Below, piece after piece: positions 35,820 through 44,457 of a stretch of 64,000 nucleotides of DNA. The stretch comes from Legionella_C sp048541585 (GTDB lineage: Bacteria > Pseudomonadota > Gammaproteobacteria > Legionellales > Legionellaceae): assembly GCF_048541585.1 (NCBI RefSeq), contig NZ_CP183304.1, forward strand, positions 160,878 to 224,877, in the 5' to 3' direction. Below the pieces are notes generated by a model. The model searched no databases and was not told where the DNA came from. It worked only from the letters and a program-made list of their open reading frames with translations. A program made the translations under genes and the position numbers. The first letter of the stretch is position 1. Every line of letters starts with the position of its first letter.

Positions 35820-37376
35820 TTAAAAGGCCGGAAAATATAAAGTTCCCCCATTATTAACTAATCCTTGACAATCAAAGGTAGCAGGCCAAGTAAGATTTTT
35901 TCCGCTAAGCGTTACGGGACATGTGCGAACTGTATTTTTAGTACCTGTAATTTTCATAGAAGTAGTGCCTTGCGAAAAATAGACTGTTTTATTTGGTGCA
36001 TCCCATCGGATTGTCTGATTATTGATAGTAACTGACATTCCTTGCGGTATACCTAAAAAGAAGGCCACGGTATTACTATCACTAGTGTAGGTAATACTTT
36101 TATTAGTATTATCAAATTTTAACTTAGCGCATAACGAGCCGCTAGTCCCAGCAACTTGAGATTGCGCATTAACACTTAAAATGCATGAAGAACCAGGTGA
36201 GCTTACTGATGAAATGATTGAACCATTTCTAATGGTAACTACTTGCTTATTAGCTACTAACTTACCATCAACTTGCAAACTAACCTGAGATGGAATAATC
36301 ATTGTCATTGATACCGTATTATTTGGTGGCGTAGAATTGGGGCAAAAGACCACTTCAAACTGGGTTTGCGCACCACATTGGGTTAATCCTTTAGCATCAT
36401 CATAAGCATACGTATAAGCATCACACTGCTGTTGGGTGTGAACTGAAATGGAATAAGCACTATTAGGTGCTACACCGGCTCGACAAGCTTCTGAAGAGAC
36501 TGGTGGAGTTGGACAGCAATACATTTGTGCTTGTGGTGATTGTGGATTTAAACCACCTAATATACTGCTCCAGCCACCCGACATATTACCATTTTCACTA
36601 CCTTGAGACATGGTCATTTTAGAGCAAGGGCTAAAGCAGCCCAGTGGCTTTTTGGTAGTATTATCTAGCCATTGTAAATTAACGCGGGTAACATCAACCC
36701 CATTGATAATATTATATCTTCCATTGGTTGATAGATTCTCATCGCCAGGGCATAAATCTAGAGATAACTTACCACAATTTACACCTGGATTAGAAACTGT
36801 TCGGCCAGTTGCAGAATCCTTACAGGTTGCTTGATCTTTTTTAACGATAATAGTATAGGGTAATGTATAACCATCAACTGCCGACCCATCCCACCAAGTT
36901 TCTGGCCCGAGATGACTAGACGGAGCACTAGGATTAACGGCACATAAAGCAGGGTTTTGATTAAAAATAGATTGTAAACATCCCCACGTTGCTTCAAATT
37001 TACTGTTTATGTCTGGAGCAAATGGCCCATGCTGAATTCCTCTAGCTATTGCGTCAGGCACCGCAGTCGACTCACCTAATTTACAATCATAACCATAGGC
37101 ATTACAATCTCGCTTAGGCCAAAACCTTGTGGCAGCAAGTCCAATATCAGGTATAGAATATTCATAGGCTTGCCCTTGCGGAATTTGTACCACAACAGGA
37201 TCTTTAGTAGTATGTACATGATCTTGCTGTATCCATAAAGGGCTAGTACATTGATTGGTGATTCTTAAGCGGCCAACTTGTTCTGAAGAGGGGGGAACAA
37301 TACCTGAATACACATTGGTGCCAACATACATTATCCCTAATAACAATATTCTTTTTATTGTCATTTTCAACTCCAT
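35820..37376 (-). CDS. Secreted thaumatin-like protein
   Basis: A 518-residue exported protein (signal IKRILLLGIMYVGTNVYSG). Residues 30-360 form a thaumatin-like domain: GRLRITNQCTSPLWIQQ at the start, RFWPKRDCNAYGYDC, GYTLPYTIIVKK with a cysteine-rich region after, and QCDAYTYAYDDAKGLTQC, the Tyr-x-Tyr-x-Asp-Asp signature. After that come about 150 residues of beta strands (VSLQVDGKLVANKQ, VTIRNGS) rich in Ser/Thr, unlike the usual thaumatin length of about 220. It is shorter than and not closely similar in sequence to the other thaumatin-like protein here (27726-29822). Confidence 0.8.
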   Translation of the reverse strand: MELKMTIKRILLLGIMYVGTNVYSGIVPPSSEQVGRLRITNQCTSPLWIQQDHVHTTKDPVVVQIPQGQAYEYSIPDIGLAATRFWPKRDCNAYGYDCKLGESTAVPDAIARGIQHGPFAPDINSKFEATWGCLQSIFNQNPALCAVNPSAPSSHLGPETWWDGSAVDGYTLPYTIIVKKDQATCKDSATGRTVSNPGVNCGKLSLDLCPGDENLSTNGRYNIINGVDVTRVNLQWLDNTTKKPLGCFSPCSKMTMSQGSENGNMSGGWSSILGGLNPQSPQAQMYCCPTPPVSSEACRAGVAPNSAYSISVHTQQQCDAYTYAYDDAKGLTQCGAQTQFEVVFCPNSTPPNNTVSMTMIIPSQVSLQVDGKLVANKQVVTIRNGSIISSVSSPGSSCILSVNAQSQVAGTSGSLCAKLKFDNTNKSITYTSDSNTVAFFLGIPQGMSVTINNQTIRWDAPNKTVYFSQGTTSMKITGTKNTVRTCPVTLSGKNLTWPATFDCQGLVNNGGTLYFPAF

Positions 37377-37551
37377 TTCTCTTATTTATGTGTCATTAAC
37401 ATATAGCACTTTTTTAAAAATTTTAAATGCTTATAAGCTATTAGTGATAAGCAACGCTTTATTTTTAGCTTTAACTTATTTTATGGAAGTCTGACTTAAT
37501 TTGATTGCATGGGAAGCTTAATATTTAACAATAGAACTTTAAGATTTAAAT

Positions 37552-38202
37552 TTATAAGATATTACAGAGTTTAAAACTTTCATTTATTTGCGGTTGTTCA
37601 GTTTGTTTATCTTGGTTTTGACAATCATTAACTTCGCTAGTTTTTATACTTAAATTTAATAATGACAAAGGAACTTTTTGTAAAAAGTTATTCATAGCTT
37701 GGCGCAATATTGGATCTTGCTTATTCATGTAAGCATAATTGTGTAAGATAGGCTTTATAATTTTATGAACAGGAGGCCTAGCAATTAATAGCCCATTTTT
37801 TGCTTCAAAAATATAACCATTATCACTAAGCCATAATAATTCACTTACTGTCCCTCCGCCCCAATAACTAGCAAGTTTATTTTTATAAAAATGTAGCGGA
37901 GTTAGTAATTGAAACTTTCTTTTAGCAATCATAGCGCCTGCCCAATAAGCTTGATTTTTTTTATAGCTCCATTTACCACTGTCTATAGATAAACGATAAG
38001 CTGCCTCAGGATAGAAAATATTTTTTGCTCCCGGAAGCTTAAAATAAGTTATTTCGTTGTTAATAGTTGGCTTTGCTAAACTGTGTTGTATATCACCTAA
38101 TGGCCCTTTAAAAGAACCCATATAGACAGGCTCATTTGGCCATTTTTGCGCAGTTTTGAAATCATAAAACTGATTAAACTTAGTTTCTCTCTTACGTTGC
38201 AT
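37552..38202 (-). CDS. Hypothetical protein
   Basis: A 216-residue protein without signal peptide or membrane segment, preceded by an AT-rich leader lacking a convincing ribosome site. Basic N-terminus (MQRKRETKFNQFYDFKTA), aromatic-rich middle (AYWAGAMIAKRKFQLLTPLHF and WGGGTVSELLWLSDNGYIFEA), and a polar Gln/Asn-rich tail. No family recognised. Its position beside the LRR genes and its composition would fit the many Legionella host-interaction candidates, but nothing visible proves this. Confidence 0.55.
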   Translation of the reverse strand: MQRKRETKFNQFYDFKTAQKWPNEPVYMGSFKGPLGDIQHSLAKPTINNEITYFKLPGAKNIFYPEAAYRLSIDSGKWSYKKNQAYWAGAMIAKRKFQLLTPLHFYKNKLASYWGGGTVSELLWLSDNGYIFEAKNGLLIARPPVHKIIKPILHNYAYMNKQDPILRQAMNNFLQKVPLSLLNLSIKTSEVNDCQNQDKQTEQPQINESFKLCNIL

Positions 38203-38427
38203 TTAATAAAAATAAGATAATTAATTTTGTTAAGCATACCAACAAAAAATTAATATTTTATTAAGGCAATAAAATCTATTAACTAAATGATAGAAAGTAT
38301 TTAATAAAAAACTTATGATTACTAACCTACATGCTTTATTAAAATAAAGTATGTAAATATAATTGCCACCTTTATATTTTGTAATCGGGATTTTATCCTA
38401 AACTTTGTAAAATTTAAGGTATCAATA

Positions 38428-39066
38428 ATGTATTTTTCTTTAAAATTACCTAAAGAGTCAGTTGCGTTAGCAAAAGCTCTTACAATTATTCCCAATTCTA
38501 CATCTAAGTTAGATTTAGATGGTAATCAATTTAGCTATAGAATAATCACTGAAATAAAAACAATTTTAAAAGCTATCCCTCCTTCAGTTAGGCATTTAAG
38601 CATGAATTTAAACGGGCTTGGCTATAAAAAAATTTCGGACTTAATAGAAATCTCTAAAACGCTTCCTCATACAATAACTTACTTGGAATTACAGTATAAT
38701 AGTTTAAGTAGCCCTGAAGTAATAGCTATACTAACCTCTATTGCTAGTAACATTACTCACCTTGATTTACGAGGTAATCCTTATAGCTATTCGGAGTTAA
38801 AAAAGATTCTTAACGCACTTCCACCTACTATTAATTATTTAAGGCTAGATAACTCTCCAGCGCTTAAAATGGTTTTAAAAGAAGAAAGCCATAAACTTAA
38901 TCCCTGCTTAGCTGCTAACTTAAACTATATGTTATATTCAACGACTGAAGTACCTTCTTTGCTTAGCCAAGCTACTTTCTTTGCTTATAGTAGAAAAATT
39001 ATTAATCAAGAAAATGAAAAACAATTACCAGTAGATATCACTGAAATTCCTCATAATTTCAAATAA
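38428..39066 (+). CDS. Leucine-rich-repeat protein with conserved C-terminal helix tail
   Basis: A 212-residue protein with five LRRs starting near residues 28, 57, 86, 112 and 138 (LDLDGN, LSMNLNG, LELQYNS, LDLRGNP, LRLDNSP) at a period of 26-29 residues, as in RNase-inhibitor-type and Legionella LRR effectors. No signal peptide. After the LRRs comes a tail VPSLLSQATFFAYSRKII and then QLPVDITEIPHNFK. The same tail pattern ends the LRR protein at 41209-42042. Such eukaryote-like repeats in Legionella are usually in effectors that bind host proteins. Secretion is inference. A short hairpin precedes the gene at 38329-38354. Confidence 0.8.
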   Translation: MYFSLKLPKESVALAKALTIIPNSTSKLDLDGNQFSYRIITEIKTILKAIPPSVRHLSMNLNGLGYKKISDLIEISKTLPHTITYLELQYNSLSSPEVIAILTSIASNITHLDLRGNPYSYSELKKILNALPPTINYLRLDNSPALKMVLKEESHKLNPCLAANLNYMLYSTTEVPSLLSQATFFAYSRKIINQENEKQLPVDITEIPHNFK

Positions 39067-39083
39067 AAATTATTAGATAACTT

Positions 39084-39959
39084 TTAGTCCTGCGGCACTG
39101 CTTGATGCTTAGAATAGAACTCTGACAGCACAATCGCAATTAGGATCAACATAGCTCCTAAAAAAAATTGAATTGTCAGCCGTTCTTTTAAATAAATAGC
39201 GGCTGTTATTGTAGCAAATACTGGCTCTAGGGAAAAAATTATTGCCGCTTTAGTTGAACTAATATATTTTTGATATTTTAATTGTAAGCTAAAAGCAAAA
39301 ATTGAGGCAAAAATACCACAAAATAAAATTGCAGCCCATACGTTAAGATAATAAGGAAAAACAAATTTATTGGAAAAGAAACTAGCAATACCAGCAATAA
39401 TACAGACAAAGGTAGATTGCAAAAAAGTTAAGGTTAAGGGCTCATGAATAGCTGACGCTTTTCCAGCTACAATAATATAATTAGCAAAGCAAAAAGCGCA
39501 AAGTAAAACCCAAACATCACCTTGATTAACCACTAATCCATTAGCAAGCGTAATAATACTAATGCCAGCAATAGCAAGTAAAGTAGATATTATTAAAGTT
39601 AGTGAAGGGTAGCATTTATTTAATAGTGTTTCCATAAAAGCAACTATTACTACAGATAAGCCTGTAATAAAGCTTGCTGTAGAAGCTGTAGTATAACAAA
39701 GACCAATAGTTTGAAACACGACCGTTCCTGCTAAAAAAAGACCTAATGCTATACCGTAATAAACTGTTTGTTTATTTAATTTAATTTTTTTAAAAAACAA
39801 AACAAATAATAAGACTGTAGCAATACCAAAACGCCAAAATAAAAAATTAAAAGGCGTAAGTGTGGTAACAGCATCTTTTATAAATGAAAAAGTCATTCCC
39901 CATAATATAGTAGTTAATAATATTGCACTTGCGCCTATAAGGGATTTATTACTTTCCAT
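39084..39959 (-). CDS. EamA/DMT family transporter
   Basis: A 291-residue ten-helix drug/metabolite transporter. TM1 reads ILLTTILWGMTFSFIKDAV, TM6 VWVLLCAFCFANYIIVAGKAS, and TM9 SLEPVFATITAAIYLKE, the last being the most diagnostic EamA stretch. The two-fold repeat of five helices is visible. Members export amino acids or metabolites. AGGTG seven bases upstream supports the start. Substrate unknown. Confidence 0.9.
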   Translation of the reverse strand: MESNKSLIGASAILLTTILWGMTFSFIKDAVTTLTPFNFLFWRFGIATVLLFVLFFKKIKLNKQTVYYGIALGLFLAGTVVFQTIGLCYTTASTASFITGLSVVIVAFMETLLNKCYPSLTLIISTLLAIAGISIITLANGLVVNQGDVWVLLCAFCFANYIIVAGKASAIHEPLTLTFLQSTFVCIIAGIASFFSNKFVFPYYLNVWAAILFCGIFASIFAFSLQLKYQKYISSTKAAIIFSLEPVFATITAAIYLKERLTIQFFLGAMLILIAIVLSEFYSKHQAVPQD

Positions 39960-40091
39960 GATAATACACCTGAAATAGCTTATTAAAATTTAAACACCTA
40001 ACTCTAAACGAGTAAGTTAACAAGTTTCTTTAGCATCACCTTCTAGAGCATGCCAATCAAAGAAAACATATTTTGTGTTTTATAAATAATT

Positions 40092-40790
40092 TCAATTAGA
40101 ATCTTTTAATACTGTTGGTCCATGTGGAGGACTTGCATTAGTTAAAATGCCTGCTCTTGCTTTAAACGTTACCTTAGAAAAAGAAATATCCCCTTTTTTA
40201 GCTTCCATAATGTAATCACCTGGAGGTACATTAGCAAAAGCTACGCCACCATCAAGCGAAGTATAATTTAATCGCCTGCTGAAAGGATTTGTTTTATGCG
40301 TAACTGGAAGAATCCCAAAATAAAATGGTTTTGTTTTTGTAGCTGGTGATAAAGTAACTGTAACGCCTGCAATCCCTTGTGGAAGATCGTCTAAAGTCAT
40401 ATTAGGAGGGGTAATAGTGGCAGCAATTTGGCCAGCAGTTGGATCTTCTTTAATACCCATTGCAAGCGCAAAGAATTTATAAGCTATATTAGAAGGAACT
40501 TGAAAAGAAATATTTTTTAAAAAATCATCATTATTTATACCTTCTGGTGGGACAATTAAAGTAGCTGTTTGGGTTGTTTTAAAACCTGACCAAAAAGAGC
40601 CTGGTTTTTCACAAACTAATGTAATAGGCTGCCCCACCGGCCACTCAAAGGGCCCAAATTTTCCTGTTAAATCTGTCTTAAATTTTAACTCAGCATTTTC
40701 AAGAACTGTAATAGTAGCATCGGTAAGCGGTTTATTAGATATAAAGGAGCGAGCAAAGCCAGATATTAACACTGTATTCTTGTCTTTCAT
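40092..40790 (-). CDS. Hypothetical protein with carboxypeptidase-regulatory-like beta-sandwich domains
   Basis: A 232-residue protein lacking signal peptide and membrane segments. The N-terminal part VLISGFARSFISNKPLTDATITVLENA and LTGKFGPFEWPVGQPITLVC resembles a CarboxypepD_reg-like/transthyretin-like Ig fold, and the C-terminal part SLDGGVAFANVPPGDYIMEAKKGD has the typical final strands of another such fold. It is preceded by no obvious partner. Function unknown. Comparable proteins in Legionella are hypothetical. Confidence 0.6.
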   Translation of the reverse strand: MKDKNTVLISGFARSFISNKPLTDATITVLENAELKFKTDLTGKFGPFEWPVGQPITLVCEKPGSFWSGFKTTQTATLIVPPEGINNDDFLKNISFQVPSNIAYKFFALAMGIKEDPTAGQIAATITPPNMTLDDLPQGIAGVTVTLSPATKTKPFYFGILPVTHKTNPFSRRLNYTSLDGGVAFANVPPGDYIMEAKKGDISFSKVTFKARAGILTNASPPHGPTVLKDSN

Positions 40791-41208
40791 CTTTAAATCC
40801 CTTTAAGCGTGTAAACTTTTATAATAGGTCGCTAAGTTTTTTTCTGCAAACAATATAAATTACTTTTATTTCTTCCTAAATCATATTTTTTTAATACACT
40901 ACTGTCAAAGTATAGTTAATCAATATATTGCTACATCTGATAAGCTAAACCCATTAGGATTTTTAAATTGAAAAACTTTTGTAATGACAAAAAATTTTAA
41001 CCTTATAGAGGATGGTATTCTTCTTTTACATGTATCTAAAAAGTTAAAAATTAACTCTTTAAGCCTTACCTTGATAAAGATTAATCATTTTGATGCTTGT
41101 AATCCATAATGCTACAAGCAAATCTTGTTTTCCAACTTACAAACTGTATAATTAGCAGCCTATCATTATGGCTTATAATCTGGTAAAGCCATTTGTATTT
41201 ATTTTGAG
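40791..41208. other. 418-bp intergenic region with candidate promoter for LRR gene
   Basis: Mostly AT-rich non-coding sequence. A reasonable promoter for the downstream LRR gene lies at about 41133-41160: -35 TTGTTT, 16-base spacer and -10 TATAAT. A 41-codon ORF at 40984-41109 lacks a ribosome site and is not annotated. Confidence 0.45.
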
Positions 41209-42042
41209 ATGTTTAAAGTGCAATCTAATTTACCTAAAAATGTTGATCTTTTTGATGCTATTAAGAGTCTAAGTCCCGAGATAACTTTACTTGATTTAAG
41301 TCTGCAGAATCTTGGTAACAAGTCTATTAATGAACTAATATCGTTACTTTCTATTATTCCAGACCATGTTACTACCTTAGATGTAAGTTGGAATTTTTTT
41401 TACAATTTTAGTGGTAAAGCGCTTGCTAGAGTAATTGGAGCTACTGCTTGTGGCGTTTCTACGCTTATTTTTGGTTGGAATAATTTTGCTACAAAAACAG
41501 GTAATCAATTAAGAGAAATATTTACAGCTATTCCAAGTCATATTCATTCTTTAACTATAAAAGGCTCAATAAGTGTAAGCGACGATGATCTTGTTGCAGC
41601 CCTTCCTAGTCTGCCTCCTCATATTACATCTCTTAGTTTAGAAGCCAATTGTTTACATGAGATTATAGATACTATTTTATTAAAACTTAAAGGTGGTTTA
41701 CCTTCTATTAAAACTTTGCAACTTAGTTATAATGAAGTAAAAGCAATGTCTTTACAACGAATACAACTGCTAAAGGCAGTTTTTCCAAATATTGAACATA
41801 TTATTTTTTTAGATAATATGGGTAAACAAGTAGACGTTGATGATTCAATACTTAGTCAACGCTATACTTGGGAATTTAATGCCAAGCAAAATGTACCTTC
41901 CTTGCTTAGTTGGGCTGCTTTTTATGCGATAAAAGATAAAAATATAAACAATAAAATTCATATAAAAAATGATGAACAGAAGGTTGTTCCCGAAGAAGTT
42001 TTAGAAGTAGTTAACACTATTCCAAAAAATTTCTTTAATTAA
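41209..42042 (+). CDS. Leucine-rich-repeat protein with conserved C-terminal helix tail
   Basis: A 277-residue protein with about six degenerate LRRs (LLDLSLQN, TLDVSWNFF, TLIFGWNNF, SLSLEANC, TLQLSYNEV) beginning near residue 27. No signal peptide. The C-terminal tail VPSLLSWAAFYAIKDKNIN, then VPEEVLEVVNTIPKNF, repeats the pattern in the LRR protein at 38428-39066, so the two share a module beyond the LRRs. Resembles Legionella LRR effector candidates. A Dot/Icm signal cannot be proved by eye. Its last eight bases overlap the facing MAPEG gene. Confidence 0.8.
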   Translation: MFKVQSNLPKNVDLFDAIKSLSPEITLLDLSLQNLGNKSINELISLLSIIPDHVTTLDVSWNFFYNFSGKALARVIGATACGVSTLIFGWNNFATKTGNQLREIFTAIPSHIHSLTIKGSISVSDDDLVAALPSLPPHITSLSLEANCLHEIIDTILLKLKGGLPSIKTLQLSYNEVKAMSLQRIQLLKAVFPNIEHIIFLDNMGKQVDVDDSILSQRYTWEFNAKQNVPSLLSWAAFYAIKDKNINNKIHIKNDEQKVVPEEVLEVVNTIPKNFFN

Positions 42043-42439
42043 TAGAAGTAAAAGGAATACAAAGCCAGATAATAACTAGTGAAGCCAAGTAACTTATAGC
42101 CCAAAAAATTGAGCGTAAAGTTGACCAATTAAATAAATATAAAATATGGTATAGACTTCTCGAAAATAAGTAAGCTAATGCCAATATCTGTATAATATAG
42201 CCAGTATGGCTAGTAGCAATAGCCACTAAGATTGCTGTTGAAAAAACAATAAGCGACTCAAAACTATTTTGATGTGCTGCTAAGGCACGTGCACCCCATC
42301 CGTTTAAGCAAGCTTGCTGAACTCTAGGGTATTGGTTATCATATCCTCCAGCCTGATCTTTCATCGCGATAGCTACGGGGATTTTGGCAAGGTAAGGAAG
42401 TAGACAAGCAATAAAAAGGCAAATAATTAAAACAACCAT
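42035..42439 (-). CDS. MAPEG family membrane protein
   Basis: A 134-residue four-helix membrane protein of the MAPEG family (eicosanoid and glutathione metabolism). The start is the ATG at 42439, with GGGAG seven bases upstream. A TTG four codons earlier is less likely. VQQACLNGWGARALAAHQNSFESLIVF is the conserved TM1-TM2 loop with the Arg/His/Gln-Asn block and the Glu in TM2. Bacterial members are typically glutathione transferase-like or of unknown role. It overlaps the end of the convergent LRR gene. Confidence 0.88.
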   Translation of the reverse strand: MVVLIICLFIACLLPYLAKIPVAIAMKDQAGGYDNQYPRVQQACLNGWGARALAAHQNSFESLIVFSTAILVAIATSHTGYIIQILALAYLFSRSLYHILYLFNWSTLRSIFWAISYLASLVIIWLCIPFTSIN

Positions 42440-42579
42440 AAATACTCCCAAACTAAATTTATTCTCTATTAAGTATTACTAACCTTAGCGACAAAAAAGT
42501 AATTTCTTTAATTAGATACAAGGCTCATTGAATTTAATTATACTATTTAAAGAAAAATGTATATATTTTATTTATTATT

Positions 42580-42753
42580 TTATAAATCGCCTTGTTTTTT
42601 TAAATACTCTTCAAGTGCTAATCTAACAATATCTTTAATTGGTCTTTTTTCTTTATAAGAGTTAAATTTTAATTTATCCTTTAAGTCATAAGGTATATCA
42701 ACGCTTAAAGTGACAATTTCATTATTTGCTTCTGGGTTTGTTCTGCTGGACAT
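42580..42753 (-). CDS. Small ribbon-helix-helix DNA-binding protein of the partition operon
   Basis: A 57-residue ORF with good ribosome site AGAGGA seven bases before the ATG. It reads MSSRTNPEANNEIVTLSVDIPYDLKDKLK and then RPIKDIVRLALEEYLKKQGDL. This is the ribbon (IVTLSVDIPYDL) followed by two helices as in CopG/Arc/MetJ-type repressors, which include plasmid partition proteins of ParG type and antitoxins. It follows parB in the same orientation with 40 bp between, so it is probably the third gene of a parA-parB operon. It may be a regulator or copy-control protein. There is no neighbouring toxin. Confidence 0.75.
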   Translation of the reverse strand: MSSRTNPEANNEIVTLSVDIPYDLKDKLKFNSYKEKRPIKDIVRLALEEYLKKQGDL

Positions 42754-42793
42754 ATAATCCTCTTAATTAAGATTAAATAATTAATGATGCATG

Positions 42794-43678
42794 TTAAACA
42801 TAGCTCTCTAATAACTTACTTAATTTATCTTTTAAGGTTTTTAAATCTTCACCTTTAATTTTTTTAGCAGTCAAAGTTAGCGTATCTTTCTTTATTTCAA
42901 AAAATATATTTTTAGACAATGCTACGCGCGTAGCACTATCTTCTAATCTACTATTTCCAGCAATTATTTTATTAACCAATGCGGTAATTCTTTTCTCGCC
43001 AATTCCTTCAGCAATTTTATCTGCAATTGAAATAACCGCTCTCATTTCTCTATCGCCTTTTTGGCAAATAGATTTAATTGTAACTGCAGTTCTAGCTGAA
43101 ACCTTTCTCATATCTTTTACTGCTTTCCAAACTTGTTCAGGAACTTCAGCAAAAGATAAAAAACTATCGAACATACTTCGTTTAATACCTAATTTCTCGT
43201 AAAGTGTTTTTTTAGTTACGCGTTCTTTTAATAAAAGATTATAATAAAACATTCCTTTAGAATAATCAGAGACGTTTACCTTTTCATTTTCAGATACCAA
43301 ACAGGTAATAGCTTGTTCAAAGCTTAATTTTCGGATAATTGAATCTACTAAAATATCTTTCAACTGACATGCAAGCCATCTGCGATAACCAGCAATAACG
43401 ACATATTTTGCATTAGCGTTATCAGCCGATTTAAATATATCATCAGCTTCAACGACAATAATAGGCTGAGCTTGGCCTTTAGACAGAATACTTAGAGATA
43501 AAGCCTCAATATCCCCTAATTCAAAGCCTTGTCTGTCTCTAAACTCCCAATTGCCTATATCCTTAGGATTAATTTTTATTACTTTCTCAATGGGATCAAT
43601 TTTTTTTGAAAGCGAGTCCAGATCAGCACGTGTCTGCTCCATTTTGCTAACGATATTACTTAGAAAATCTGTGCTCAT
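42794..43678 (-). CDS. parB: ParB-family centromere-binding protein
   Basis: A 294-residue ParB. Residues 30-130 form the ParB/Srx nuclease-like domain, with KGQAQPIIVVEADD and the conserved arginine loop AGYRRWLACQ (about 96-105, a CTP-binding GxRR type). HTH-like helices follow, LYEKLGIKRSMFDSFLSFAEVP (about 159-180), and a C-terminal dimerisation part. The ATG overlaps the parA stop by four bases, so both are translated together. The 16-bp palindrome TGCTACGCGCGTAGCA lies inside the gene at 42920-42935 (codons about 248-254). ParB would bind parS-like palindromes and load ParA for plasmid segregation. Confidence 0.85.
   Translation of the reverse strand: MSTDFLSNIVSKMEQTRADLDSLSKKIDPIEKVIKINPKDIGNWEFRDRQGFELGDIEALSLSILSKGQAQPIIVVEADDIFKSADNANAKYVVIAGYRRWLACQLKDILVDSIIRKLSFEQAITCLVSENEKVNVSDYSKGMFYYNLLLKERVTKKTLYEKLGIKRSMFDSFLSFAEVPEQVWKAVKDMRKVSARTAVTIKSICQKGDREMRAVISIADKIAEGIGEKRITALVNKIIAGNSRLEDSATRVALSKNIFFEIKKDTLTLTAKKIKGEDLKTLKDKLSKLLESYV
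42920..42935. promoter_or_regulatory. Palindrome copy 3 (candidate parS) inside parB
   Basis: A perfect 16-bp palindrome TGCTACGCGCGTAGCA within the parB reading frame, translated as Ser-Ala-Thr-Arg-Val-Ala. It is identical to copies at 44357-44372 and 44458-44473. Length, T-G at the start and C-A at the end match the form of known parS sites, though the sequence differs. Confidence 0.65.
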
Positions 43679-44328
43679 TCACTAACCTCACATAATTTTT
43701 CTTTTTGTTTAAGTCCCGTCCATGTCACTACCTCTTTAGCTAACATAAGAAATTGTTCATGGCTGTCACTTCCTTTTGCAAACTGTCCTATCCATTGATT
43801 ACTTCGCGGACATTGAGCAATAACATTTCTATCGGTAATAATCACTTTGAAACTTATATCTTGCTTGTAGATATTTTCTTGTATTTCTTTACCTTCTTTA
43901 GTACCTTTTTTTACCCTACTCATTAAGATTTTAAAAGGCTTTTTTGCTAACATTGGTACAGAGATAGCATCTTTAGCATTTTCTTGATCCAAGTAATTAG
44001 CTGAAGTGGGAATAATAACAAAATCAGAGGCCATAATTGCTTTAAAAGCATTTTGTTCATAATTAGGCGGTGTATCAAAAATCAGGAAATCATAGCACTC
44101 TTTTGCTTCTTCAATATCATTTATAGGGTTATCTTTATTAATAGTTTTTACCCAATTAATAAATTGCCCATTACCCTTCCATTTTACTGCATCAGGTTTT
44201 CCTATATCCCAATCAAAAAGGAAAGCTGAAAATCCCAGCTCATTTAAAGCTCCTGCCAAATTTACTGATGTAGTAGTTTTTGCAGCTCCGCCTTTTCCCT
44301 GTGAAACAGCAATAACTAGTGCTACCAT
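43675..44328 (-). CDS. parA: ParA-family partition ATPase
   Basis: A 217-residue small ParA/MinD-like ATPase. The deviant Walker A reads QGKGGAAKTTT (residues 10-20, with the signature Lys12 and Lys17). FDWDIGKPDA (about 38-47) is the second motif and LIFDTPPNYEQ the Walker B. The short length, without an N-terminal HTH, places it in the type Ib-like group. Strong ribosome site GGGGG. Its promoter spacer contains the 16-bp palindrome at 44357-44372, so ParB or the RHH protein probably represses it. Stop overlaps parB. Confidence 0.9.
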   Translation of the reverse strand: MVALVIAVSQGKGGAAKTTTSVNLAGALNELGFSAFLFDWDIGKPDAVKWKGNGQFINWVKTINKDNPINDIEEAKECYDFLIFDTPPNYEQNAFKAIMASDFVIIPTSANYLDQENAKDAISVPMLAKKPFKILMSRVKKGTKEGKEIQENIYKQDISFKVIITDRNVIAQCPRSNQWIGQFAKGSDSHEQFLMLAKEVVTWTGLKQKEKLCEVSE

Positions 44329-44350
44329 AAAACCCCCATATATTTCATTT

Positions 44351-44380
44351 TTAATATGCTACGCGCGTAGCATTTGTCAA
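44351..44380 (-). promoter_or_regulatory. parA promoter with operator palindrome in its spacer
   Basis: Reading the minus strand, -35 TTGACA (44380-44375) is followed by an 18-base spacer holding the palindrome TGCTACGCGCGTAGCA (44357-44372) and by -10 TATTAA (44356-44351). The geometry would allow a bound protein to block RNA polymerase directly, so the par operon is likely self-repressed. Confidence 0.7.
44357..44372. promoter_or_regulatory. Palindrome copy 1 (candidate parS and operator)
   Basis: A perfect 16-bp palindrome TGCTACGCGCGTAGCA between the -35 and -10 of the parA promoter, 28 bp before the parA start. Confidence 0.75.
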
Positions 44381-44457
44381 AGTTACCCTATTTAGCAACT
44401 TTGTTTTCTTAACCCCTTGTTAAAGAATAATGATAAATATTATTACCCTTTCTCTTA

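Noticed and set aside
40984..41109. 41-codon ORF (MTKNFNLIEDGILLLHVSKK...) in an intergenic region
   Set aside because: No ribosome site and no recognisable family. Random ORFs this long are common in AT-rich DNA.
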